Below are positions 18,026 through 26,700 of a DNA stretch of 64,000 nucleotides, in pieces (position 1 is the stretch's first letter; every line of letters begins with the position of its first letter). The stretch lies in NCBI RefSeq assembly GCF_003025005.1, contig NZ_PVSS01000006.1:62001-126000 (forward strand), written 5' to 3'. The DNA is from Brumimicrobium mesophilum (GTDB lineage: Bacteria; Bacteroidota; Bacteroidia; Flavobacteriales_D; Crocinitomicaceae). Made by a program: the position numbers and the translations under genes. A model generated the notes under the pieces. That model worked only from the letters and a program-made list of their open reading frames with translations, was not told where the DNA came from and ran no database searches.

Positions 18026-19078
18026 TTAGTATTCTTTAATAAATGGGTAATCCTCAGATTTATATACATCTTTGTATAATTCCTCTGCAGGTGGGTAAGC
18101 CGAATTTTCAGCAAATTCAATTGCTTCTTTTATTTCATTTGCAACCCAATCTTGGATTTCTTTTATCTCATCTTCAGATAAATAAGAATTATCCTTAATC
18201 ACTTTTAAGCAATGTTCAATTGGATCTTTTGATTGATATTCTTTTACCTCGTCTTTTGTTCTGTATTTCTGAGGGTCAGACATTGAGTGTCCTTTGTAAC
18301 GGTATGTTTTAATGTCCAATAAAGTTGGACCTTCACCTTTTCTTGCACGGTCAGCGGCCATTGCAACAGCTTCATGTACATCTTCTGGAGACATTCCATT
18401 AACCTCAAAAGAAGGCATTTCATATGAAGAACCTAACTTTGATAAATCCATTACGTTTGTCGTACGTTCAACAGAAGTTCCCATTGCATAATTATTGTTT
18501 TCAACAATAAAAATAACCGGAAGTTTCCATAACATAGCCATGTTGAATGTTTCATGAAGTGCACCTTGACGTGCTGCTCCATCACCAAAAGAAACCATTG
18601 TTACATTGTCTGTTCCATTGTATTTTTCAGCGAATGCAACACCTGCACCCATTGGAATTTGTGCTCCAACGATTCCGTGTCCACCCATGAAGTTTTTCTC
18701 TTTGTCGAAGAAGTGCATTGATCCACCTTTTCCTTTAGAAACACCAGTTTCACGACCATATAGCTCTGCCATAAGATTACGAACATCTGTTCCTAATCCA
18801 ATAGGATGTGCGTGATCACGATATGCTGTCATATGAAAATCGGTAGGTTTTGTAGCACTAACAGTTCCCGCTACGATAGCTTCTTGCCCGATGTATAAGT
18901 GACAAAATCCTCCAAACTTTTGTTGGATATATAGTTGACCGGCTTTTTCCTCAAACTTTCGCATCAAAAGCATATCCTTATACCATTTGATATAAGTTTC
19001 TTTTGAAAACTTTTGTTTTTTTGAAGAGCTTTCTTTCTTCGTAGTTTTTTTTGGCTTTTCTGATGCTTTTGCTGCCAT
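18026..19078 (-). CDS. pdhA: Pyruvate dehydrogenase E1 component, alpha subunit
   Basis: 350 residues. A Lys-rich N-terminal extension (about residues 1-25) precedes the E1 alpha fold. The thiamine diphosphate motif runs from GDGAARQGALHE to ENNNYAMGTSV, and YRYKGHSMSDP carries the regulatory/active loop. With E1 beta it decarboxylates pyruvate and acetylates the lipoyl group of E2. Co-transcribed with pdhC. A TAnnTTTG box lies 28 bases upstream of the start. Confidence 0.95.
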   Translation of the reverse strand: MAAKASEKPKKTTKKESSSKKQKFSKETYIKWYKDMLLMRKFEEKAGQLYIQQKFGGFCHLYIGQEAIVAGTVSATKPTDFHMTAYRDHAHPIGLGTDVRNLMAELYGRETGVSKGKGGSMHFFDKEKNFMGGHGIVGAQIPMGAGVAFAEKYNGTDNVTMVSFGDGAARQGALHETFNMAMLWKLPVIFIVENNNYAMGTSVERTTNVMDLSKLGSSYEMPSFEVNGMSPEDVHEAVAMAADRARKGEGPTLLDIKTYRYKGHSMSDPQKYRTKDEVKEYQSKDPIEHCLKVIKDNSYLSEDEIKEIQDWVANEIKEAIEFAENSAYPPAEELYKDVYKSEDYPFIKEY

Positions 19079-19105
19079 AATTTAATACAGTTTAATTCGA
19101 TTAGA

Positions 19106-19113
19106 CAAATATA
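19106..19113 (-). promoter_or_regulatory. TAnnTTTG -7 box before pdhA
   Basis: Reads TATATTTG on the minus strand, 27 bases upstream of the pdhA ATG. Confidence 0.5.
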
Positions 19114-19322
19114 GAATTTATATTTTTTTAAAGTAGTAATCCATTAATAGAATTGATTAAATTCCCAAATAGGGTATGGAAGAATACTAAGTATTAATTA
19201 ATATTTGAAAAGAAAGCTTCAAAAATAAGGCTTGTGTCGTTATTAATTGCAGGTGTCTATTTTTATAGATGACTACTATTTAAAACGAGCATAACACAGT
19301 TTTTGGAGTTTTCTATCAATTA

Positions 19323-19796
19323 TTATTTGCTTCCAAAAATAAAAGGTAGTAGCTGATGAACACCTTCAAATACGAGTATACTCCCATCACCATTTTTTAA
19401 AATGATCTCAAATGCTTGTTCTTGCATTTCTGTAAATTCTGCCATTGCCTGACGACAACCACCACAAGGAGAGAAAACATCACCTTCTTTTAATAAATCA
19501 CCTTCACAAGTGATGGCGATCATTTTAATACCTTGCTTGTTTTGCTGAGCCCCGTAGGAAAATAATGCAACTCTTTCTGCGCAAAGTCCTGTTGGGTAAG
19601 CCTTGTTCTCTTGATTACTTCCAATCACAATTGTGTCATCGTTCAATAATAGAGCAGCTCCAACCTTGAATTTTGAATAAGGAGCATAAGCATTTAGTGT
19701 TGCTTGTTCTGCTGCCTCTAGGGTCTTTTTTTGATCTTCATTTAGTTCTTTTACAGATGCCAAATGATGATATGAAAATTTGAATTCTTTTTTCAT
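19323..19796 (-). CDS. cdd: Cytidine deaminase
   Basis: 157 residues from ATG 19796; the frame extends to 19829 but the added residues are not family-like. It deaminates cytidine and deoxycytidine in pyrimidine salvage. Zinc-site motifs are CAERVALFS (Cys and catalytic Glu) and PCGGCRQAM (two Cys). The start YSKFKVGAALL is typical. It is a single gene with its own flanking gaps. Confidence 0.93.
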   Translation of the reverse strand: MKKEFKFSYHHLASVKELNEDQKKTLEAAEQATLNAYAPYSKFKVGAALLLNDDTIVIGSNQENKAYPTGLCAERVALFSYGAQQNKQGIKMIAITCEGDLLKEGDVFSPCGGCRQAMAEFTEMQEQAFEIILKNGDGSILVFEGVHQLLPFIFGSK

Positions 19797-19952
19797 ACTG
19801 AAATTTTTATTCCATACGTAGAATTTCAAAACCTAGTATGGGATGCTAAAATAAGAGGATAATCTTATGTCAAAAGTTTTCGCTTGTTATTTTATGTTTA
19901 ATTGTCATGAAATAGCGGAAATCTTTAGTTTTAAGCTTCGGAATCCTGGTCT

Positions 19953-20318
19953 TTAACTCGATTTAGCTTTGTTTAGTTTCGCATGTCTTTTCAAAGTTTT
20001 TACAATTGTATCTTTTGGAATTTCTTGAGTAAATTTTATCTGAACTGTTCCTTTTACTGTCTTGAAGCCGGCTTTTTCAAAAAATTCACGTTCTTCATCG
20101 TTTAATCCTCCTTCGCTAAATCCTAGGCTAATATGCTTGGTGTAAACCGCGAAACCTGCTAAGACTCCATTGAGTTTGTAGTTAGGAACTTTCCAAGCGA
20201 TTCTTTCTTCTGCTTCGGGAACTGTCGATTTAATAATCTCTCGCAGATCTTCCATAATTGGTTGGGATTTTTTGGGTGAATTTGCAATGTATTCACTAAC
20301 GTCTTTTGCTATTTCCAT
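19953..20318 (-). CDS. DUF1801 (YdhG-like) protein
   Basis: 121 residues. The family pattern is visible: VSEYIANSPKKSQPIMEDLREII at the start, then WKVPNYKLNG and a basic C-terminus ending RHAKLNKAK. This is the YdhG/YjbR/CyaY-like fold. Members are small soluble proteins of unclear role. No operon partner is apparent. Confidence 0.8.
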   Translation of the reverse strand: MEIAKDVSEYIANSPKKSQPIMEDLREIIKSTVPEAEERIAWKVPNYKLNGVLAGFAVYTKHISLGFSEGGLNDEEREFFEKAGFKTVKGTVQIKFTQEIPKDTIVKTLKRHAKLNKAKSS

Positions 20319-20367
20319 GATTTTATTTTTATCAATTACGGAATAAAGTTGATCTCAATCGATTTTT

Positions 20368-20874
20368 TCAATCATAAATATCACGGACGAAAACTTCTGT
20401 ACTGTCTAAATTACTCCAAATTGTTTGAATATTCCGAGATACATAACTTGAATATTCATAAATGATTACTGAATCTCCCAAGAATTTTGGATTAAACCAC
20501 TTCATATATTCTGAATTCGTAAAACTTAAACTTTGATCGCTCGTTGAAATTTTCTCTGAAGAGTACTCTTGTTGAGATAAGATCCGTTTCATTTCGCTTG
20601 GACAAGTCTCAAAATGCATCCAAATTGCACCATCTATTTTTGGAATAACCTGATCTCGGTGTTGAATCACATTTACACATTCGCTTTCACTTTTGTCGAA
20701 CAAAGCATCGTAAATTTCATCGCCTGTTCGGAAGGTTGTAAGCTCAGAAAGTTGTTCAAACGATTTGTTGAATACAGTGTAAATAGTGTAAGTTCCCATG
20801 CCTATTGAAACAAAGAACAGAACAGTTGCGGAAATTAAGAGTTTCTTATTGCTTTTTATGAGTCCAAGAATCAA
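20368..20874 (-). CDS. Hypothetical membrane protein, possibly frameshifted at its start
   Basis: 168 residues from a TTG at 20874, opening with a membrane helix (LLISATVLFFVSIGMGTYTIY) and a soluble C-terminal domain of about 130 residues with no recognised motif. The frame stays open upstream to 20950 and encodes another hydrophobic helix (FFFLATLTSISLFAFVTIL) but has no ATG. An ATG at 20936 would join this frame if the eight-base A/T tract at 20921-20928 were nine. The natural protein probably has two N-terminal helices. Function unknown. Confidence 0.5.
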   Translation of the reverse strand: MILGLIKSNKKLLISATVLFFVSIGMGTYTIYTVFNKSFEQLSELTTFRTGDEIYDALFDKSESECVNVIQHRDQVIPKIDGAIWMHFETCPSEMKRILSQQEYSSEKISTSDQSLSFTNSEYMKWFNPKFLGDSVIIYEYSSYVSRNIQTIWSNLDSTEVFVRDIYD

Positions 20875-21060
20875 TATTGTTACAAATGCAAAAAGACTTA
20901 TAGAGGTGAGTGTTGCCAGGAAAAAAAATCTTTCATTTGGGTTGTGGTATTATTATTCTATTTGTTTTCAGTTGTTCAGTAATCCTTAATAACTGAATTT
21001 CGCCTTAATTTAATTAAAATAAGTGCTGTATGGTTTGAAATAATAATTTTCATACGAAGG

Positions 21061-21513
21061 TTACAAAAAATGCTTTTCTAATGCTTCCTTCAAAATTTCT
21101 GGTTCTGCCGTTCCGATCATCACAGATTTACTTTTGCCATTGCTGATGTATTTTATTTTCACAGCTTTTAATCCTTGAATATTGTAAAGCATTCCTTGTG
21201 CTGTAAATCTAATTCCTAAACCATAGTGCAAAGGAATTTTTATTGTTTGGATCTCTTCTAGTTTATCAATTTGGAATTTGAATTTTATGAGACCGATTCC
21301 ATAAGTTAATTTTTAAACTTGACCTTCGATTTCAACCTTTAGCTTGTAAAATAACACGGTTATTATAACTAAAATAGAAGTGACAATCAGAAATGAGCTT
21401 AAAGTAAGGGGAGTGTTTCCCCATTGATTTAGATAGGCTAATCCAAAGAATAACCAGAAAATGAGCATTACGCTGATGAGAAAAGTCCCTGTTTGAGAAT
21501 TTTTGTAGGGCAT
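21061..21513 (-). pseudogene. Small two-helix membrane protein with an in-frame stop
   Basis: From ATG 21513 the frame encodes two hydrophobic helices and KLKVEIEGQV, then TAA at 21313-21315. The same frame continues open for 83 more codons (KLTYGIGLIKFKFQIDKLEEI to EKHFL) before the next stop at 21061. Together they resemble a PH-domain-like membrane-anchored protein in which the strand-rich domain has been cut off by a nonsense change. The family is inferred from topology, not a firm match. Confidence 0.6.
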
Positions 21514-21562
21514 GGGGGATTATTTGAAAGAGATTCGTCTCAAATTTAAGGAATATTTCTAA

Positions 21563-21658
21563 AGCGTCACACATGATTGCGGAGTTGAATCCATAACCGT
21601 TTGGATTTTCCGGATATTGATCGTAAGCATATTTCCCTACGATGTTGATTTTATCTTC
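21563..21658 (-). pseudogene. purL: purL fossil fragment
   Basis: On the minus strand this reads EDKINIVGKYAYDQYPENPN then GYGFNSAIMCDA. It matches residues 1149-1180 of the intact PurL encoded at 23745-27431 at about 24 of 32 positions, and the DNA aligns without gaps. It has no start and no catalytic part, so it is a relic of the glutaminase domain. Confidence 0.8.
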
Positions 21659-21723
21659 AATCCTTCTTTCTCACCCTCATCCAAAGGTGTCTGACCATCA
21701 TGGAAAATTAGTTTTAATCCCAT
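21637..21723 (-). pseudogene. Truncated mobile mystery protein B (Fic-family) remnant
   Basis: ATG 21723 starts MGLKLIFHDGQTPLDEGEKE then GLKIK, the typical opening of mobile mystery protein B (TIGR02613), a Fic-domain protein. It then runs into the purL fossil and stops at 21637 after 28 codons. The Fic domain is absent. Its ATG overlaps the end of mobile mystery protein A by 10 bases, the normal coupled arrangement. Confidence 0.72.
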
Positions 21724-22175
21724 AATGACTTCCTCATTTCGCGCTTTAAAACCTCGGTTAATTCTTCAATGTTATTATCAATTTTATCACCGTAAATTCC
21801 TTGATCTTCTAGCACCATGTTTTGATTTGTTCTCATAACTATTTTAGTGGCTAATTCTTTGGCTTTTCTATCAATCAAGTTTTCTATTGTTCCATCTTTG
21901 GGAACGAAACCGTAAACTAACTTTAGATCCATAGCTTCGCCAAACTCTCTTAATGTATTTAGAGTAATAGAACCTTTAATTTCACTTTCTTCATGGTATT
22001 TTACTCCCTGTCTAGTCATGTTGAGCTTGTCTCCGAGTTGCGCCATAGTCATGTTTATTGCGTTTCTAATAGCAGAAATCCAACCTACATTAGGAATTAT
22101 AACATTGTTCACCTCTTGGAAAGGTGCTATTTTTCTATCTATTTGCTCGACTAAAAGTTTCTTATTATTTCTCAT
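21714..22175 (-). CDS. Mobile mystery protein A (HTH regulator)
   Basis: 153 residues. The N-terminal part (NNKKLLVEQIDRKI) and the HTH region (MAQLGDKLNMTRQGVKYHEE, about residues 40-65) match mobile mystery protein A (TIGR02612), which is found paired with Fic-domain protein B near mobile DNA. The C-terminal part is helical with VMRTNQNMVLEDQG. It is intact here although its partner is truncated. Four palindromic repeats just upstream of its start are likely its operator. Antitoxin or repressor role is inferred. Confidence 0.8.
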   Translation of the reverse strand: MRNNKKLLVEQIDRKIAPFQEVNNVIIPNVGWISAIRNAINMTMAQLGDKLNMTRQGVKYHEESEIKGSITLNTLREFGEAMDLKLVYGFVPKDGTIENLIDRKAKELATKIVMRTNQNMVLEDQGIYGDKIDNNIEELTEVLKREMRKSLWD

Positions 22176-22208
22176 TTTATAAAGTGTTTGAGCGTACGAA
22201 TCTCGATT

Positions 22209-22329
22209 TTGTAAAGTATTGTATTTACAATTTCATACAAATGTAAAGTAAATGATTGACAATTTAGGATGTTTGTAAAGTAATTATTGTACAAGTTCTT
22301 AGTTTTGTAAAGCTATTGTTTTACGAATA
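22209..22329. repeat. Four imperfect palindromes at exact 32-bp spacing
   Basis: GTAAAG occurs at 22211, 22243, 22275 and 22307. Each begins a unit of about 22 bp of the form TTGTAAAG-N7-TTnACAA, with dyad symmetry between TTGTAAA and TTTACAA. The spacing of 32 bp is close to three helical turns. The array fills the space upstream of mobile mystery protein A and suggests a multi-site operator. Confidence 0.72.
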
Positions 22330-22473
22330 AGGTGGTTTTTTTCGAATTTGGGCAGTTCTTAAGAATTACTTAATAACTGAATATTTTCTTAACTCTCCTG
22401 TTTTTAATATTTTGATGATGTGAAGGCTTGTGTTTTGATTATTGGAGCAAAATAGTTAATTCATAAATCTCAA

Positions 22474-22869
22474 TCACAATTTTAAATCTTTCTTTCTAAA
22501 CTTTCGACTTTTCTTTATTTCTCTAGAAATTTCCTCCGCTGACTTCTCCGACCCAAAAGCTCCTAAAGATTTGGAAAATTCTTTCTCTTCTATATTAATT
22601 AGTTCAATTCCCAATGCTTCTTGTATATCAAATAATGTATCATGAGTAAAGTTGTGAGTCCCAGAAAACCATTTTGTGGCTACAGAAGCATTTTTTTGAC
22701 CAGTAGCTTCAAGTAATTTCTTCTGGTTCCAACCTTTAGCTTTCATTGTATCTTCAATTTTTGCTGCTAATAGCATTTTTGATCTAAGTTTTTTTTCCTC
22801 GAGTGGAGAGATTGATTCTAATATTTCATCAATTTGTGAACTGTTGTATTTTTCTTGTTTAGTCTTCAT
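22474..22869 (-). CDS. XRE-family HTH antitoxin
   Basis: 131 residues with an HTH of the XRE type around residues 33-85 (KIEDTMKAKGWNQKKLLEATG, then TKWFSGTHNFTHDTLFDIQEALGI). The N-terminal arm is helical and the C-terminus is basic. Its ATG overlaps the upstream toxin gene by 11 bases, the toxin-first order of HigBA-type modules. Family members repress their own operon. The toxin gene appears broken, so this may be an orphan antitoxin. Confidence 0.78.
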   Translation of the reverse strand: MKTKQEKYNSSQIDEILESISPLEEKKLRSKMLLAAKIEDTMKAKGWNQKKLLEATGQKNASVATKWFSGTHNFTHDTLFDIQEALGIELINIEEKEFSKSLGAFGSEKSAEEISREIKKSRKFRKKDLKL

Positions 22870-23361
22870 AATCTTCTATTATTAGGTTTCCTTCAAAATT
22901 CATATAATCTGAGGAAAATGATAATTCACCATTTTGCATGCATTCTGTTATTTTGGCTGAAAGCCACCTCAAAATGTAGTTTTCCTTTTCTAGTTTTTCG
23001 TCACCTTGCAATGCTCTAACATTTTTTTGACCTCCACTGCCAATAATTATTAGTTCCTTTCCGTATCTAATACAATAAAGTCTTAGTTTCTTATCTGGTG
23101 TATCGTACAATGCGCAAACACCATCACCGGGAACACCTTCTTTGGTTTTAAAGAAACTTTCTCTTGCTCCAGTTTCATTTCCAATGATTTTTAAACGCAA
23201 TAATATGGTTTTATTTCACTTAAAAGTAAAATTTTATTTTCTTCTATAAAAGAATCGAAGAAAGATTCTTCAAAGTTTCCAGATTCATTTTCTTGAATTA
23301 CACTATATATTGAAGCTTTAGCTCCGCTTAGGTTGTCGATTTTAACTAATTTATATTTCAT
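22859..23361 (-). pseudogene. HigB/RelE-like toxin gene, frameshifted
   Basis: From ATG 23361 the frame encodes MKYKLVKIDNLSGAKASIYS up to SEIKPYYCV and stops. The frame shifted by one base carries KTILLRLKIIGNETGARESF, then LRLYCIRYGKELIIIG, GGQK and a C-terminal SDDYMNFEGN-like block (SSDYMNFEGN here). One additional A in the four-base tract at 23209-23212 would join the two halves into a single protein of about 167 residues, the expected length for this toxin type. The antitoxin follows directly. Confidence 0.7.
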
Positions 23362-23524
23362 TATTAAGGTGGTGGTTGAACTAATCAATCCTACTTTAAA
23401 GTAATAATTATTAGTCAGGTTAATATTGAATACAATGATTTTAAACATTGTATTTTTTGTTTTAAAATTTAGGTTACTAATAAAGATAACGAAAAAATAG
23501 AAACCAATCCCTAAAAACCATCAC

Positions 23525-23556
23525 AAAAAAAAAGGAGCTTCATCTCTGAAACTCCT
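23525..23556 (-). terminator. Terminator downstream of purL
   Basis: On the minus strand the stem AGGAGTTTCA / TGAAGCTCCT (10 bp, one GU) with a GAGA loop is followed by nine T. It lies about 190 bases after the purL stop. Confidence 0.72.
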
Positions 23557-23647
23557 CTTCAAAATAGTCTTTGCAAGAAAACTCAAATACTGCTTATGCT
23601 TGTTTTAAATTGTAGTCATTTATAAAAATAAACTCCTGACAATTAAA

Positions 23648-23667
23648 ATTCCGGTAGCTATCGGAAT
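23648..23667. repeat. Short dispersed palindrome (TTCCGGTAGCTATCGGAA)
   Basis: A 20-bp near-perfect palindrome with one wobble. The core TAGCTA flanked by TTCCG is a dispersed repeat type common in Flavobacteriia intergenic DNA. Confidence 0.5.
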
Positions 23668-23680
23668 CCCAAGCCTTGTC

Positions 23681-23709
23681 TTTGAAGTATTTGATAAGAA
23701 TACTTCAAA
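23681..23709. repeat. Perfect 11-bp inverted repeat downstream of purL
   Basis: tttgaagtatt and aatacttcaaa separated by 7 bases. It could fold in the purL 3' transcript but has no T-run. Confidence 0.45.
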
Positions 23710-23744
23710 TTGATTAGTTTTCTTGGGGTTAATAAATTATCCTT

Positions 23745-26700
23745 TTACTTCGTTTCAATCCACTCTCTGGCATTAACAAAAGCTTCCAACCAAGGAGTAA
23801 CTTCGTCTTTGCGACCATCAGGATAATTCGCCCAGTTCCATTGGAAAGTCGAACGCTCGATGTGAGGCATTGTTACCAAGTGTCTTCCTGAAGCGTCACA
23901 CATCATTGCCGTGTTGAAATCAGAACCGTTCGGATTTGCTGGATATTGTTCGTAAGCATATTTTGCTACGATGTTGTATTTGTCTTCTGCGTATGGTAAG
24001 CTAAATTTACCTTCACCATGCGAAATCCAAACTCCTAATGTTGTTCCTTCTAATGAAGATAACATCACTGAATTGTTCTTTTGAACTTTCACAGATGTAA
24101 ATCCACTTTCGTGTTTCTGAGAATCGTTGTGAATCATTTTTCCGTGAACTTCGTGGTCTGGATTTACTAAATCTAGTTCCATCCATAACTGACAACCGTT
24201 ACAAATTCCAACTGAAAGTGTGTCTTCTCTGTTGAAGAAGTTTTTCAATGCTGTATTTGCTTTTTCGTTGTACATAAATGCTCCAGCCCATCCTTTCGCA
24301 GAACCTAAAACATCTGAGTTTGAGAATCCACCAACTGCACCAATAAACTGAATGTCTTCTAAAGTTTCACGTCCTTCAATTAAGTCGGTCATGTGAATGT
24401 CTTTCACATCAAATCCAGCTAAATACATTGCATTTGCCATTTCACGCTCACTGTTACTTCCTTTTTCACGGATGATTGCCGCTTTTGGACGTAATTTCAC
24501 ATTTTCCATAATTGGAAGTTTACCTGTGAATCCTTGAGGGAAAGTGTATTCTAATGCTTGATTTTTATAGTTTTCGTAACGTGCTTTCGCCAATCCGTTT
24601 GCTGTTTGTTTTTGGTCTAATAAATAAGATGTCTTAAACCAAGTATCACGCAATTCAGAAACTGTCATTGTGAAGGCATCCGTTCCGTTGATAATGCTTA
24701 CGAAGTCGTTTTCTACCACTTTTCCAATTTCATGGAATGTGATATTGTTCGCTTCTAAAACAGTTGCTGCGCTTGCATCTTTCGCTTGAAATACAATTCC
24801 TGAATTCTCAGCGAATAATATTTTAAATGAATCTGCCTCATTCAAAGATGTCAAGTCGAATTCTGCTCCAACGTTGTTGTCAGCAAAACACATTTCTAAT
24901 AAAGTAGTGATTAATCCACCTGAAGCCACATCGTGACCTGCAACGATTTGTTCGTCTTGAATTAAATCTTGAATCGTATTGAAAACCGTTTTAACATAGC
25001 CAGCGTCTTTAACATCTGGAGCTTCGTTCCCCAATTGACCCATAACTTGAGAGAAAGAACTTCCACCCAATTTGAAATCATCCTGAGAAATGTTGATATA
25101 ATAAACTGGTCCAGCTTCTTTTTTGAAAACTGGCTCAATTACTTTGCTAATTGAGTTACAATGTCCAGCCGCGGAAATAATCACCGTTCCCGGAGAAATT
25201 ACCTCTTCATTTGGATATTTTTGTTTCATCGATAAAGAATCTTTTCCTGTTGGAACATTGATTCCTAAACCGATAGAGAATTCTGAAACCGCTTGTACAG
25301 CTTTGTATAAACGAGCATCTTCTCCTGGGTTTTTACAAGGCCACATCCAGTTTGCAGATAAAGAAACGCTTTTCAAACCTTCTTCTAACGGCGCCCACAT
25401 AAGGTTGGTTAAAGATTCAGTTATTGCATTTCTACTTCCTGCTGCTGGATTGATCAATGCTGCGATCGGAGCGTGTCCAATTGATGTTGCAACACCCTCT
25501 TTTCCTTTGTAATCCAAAGCCATTACCCCAACATTGTTTAAAGGCAATTGAAGAGGTCCAGCGCATTGTTGTTTGGCTACTTTTCCACCAACACAACGGT
25601 CAACTTTATTCGTTAACCAATCTTTAGATGCAACAGCTTCTAATTGTAATAATTGGTTTAAATATTTGTAAAAATCTTCTTTTTTATAGTTTAAATCAGA
25701 ATAAACACGTGAAACAGTGCTGTCAGTCATGATAGTTTTTGGTGAACTACCGAACATATCTGTCAAGGCTAAATCCATTGGTTTTTCACCGTTGGTTTTC
25801 GACTCGAAAGTGAAACGATTGTTGTTAGTTACATCACCGACAGTGTACATTGGAGAACGCTCACGATCTGCAATTTTCTGAAGCGTTTCAACATGTTTTT
25901 CGGCAATCACAAGTCCCATACGTTCTTGAGATTCATTTCCGATAATTTCTTTTGCCGATAGGGTAGGGTCTCCAACAGGAAGTTTATCTAAATCGATTAA
26001 TCCTCCAGTATCTTCAACCAATTCACTAAGGCAATTTAAGTGACCACCAGCACCATGATCGTGAATAGAAACGATGAAATTTTCGTCACCTTCAACCATC
26101 CCACGGACAGCGTTTGCGGCACGTTTTTGCATTTCAGGATTAGAACGTTGCACAGCATTTAATTCGATTCCAGAAGAGAAAGCTCCAGTGTCTGCACTTG
26201 AAACAGCAGCTCCACCCATTCCAATACGGTAATTTTCACCACCTAGAATAACGATTTTGTCACCACCTTGTGGTGTGTCTTTTAATGCTTGATCCGCTTT
26301 TCCATAACCAATTCCACCAGCTTGCATAATCACTTTGTCGAAACCTAATTTTCTCAAATCGGCATCGGCGTGTTTATTGTCTTTGTCGTGGTGTTCGAAA
26401 GTTAAAATTGAACCTGTAATTAAAGGCTGACCGAATTTATTTCCGAAATCAGAAGCACCATTCGACGCTTTGATTAAAATATCCATTGGTGTTTGGTACA
26501 ACCATTTTCTTTCTTCGAAAGCTTGTTCCCAAGGACGTTCTTCCTCTAAACGAGAATATGAAGTCATGTAAACCGCTGTTCCTGCAAGAGGTAATGAACC
26601 TTTTCCACCAGCTAATCTATCTCTAATTTCTCCACCTGCACCAGTTGCAGCTCCGTTAAAAGGCTCAACAGTTGTTGGGAAGTTATGTGTTTCAGCTTTC

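Noticed and set aside
21313-21315. Selenocysteine or programmed readthrough at the in-frame stop
   Set aside because: The codon is TAA, not TGA, and no recoding structure is seen; a nonsense change is simpler.
22209-22329. CRISPR array
   Set aside because: Units of about 22 bp with only about 10 bp between, four copies and no cas genes; better read as operator sites.
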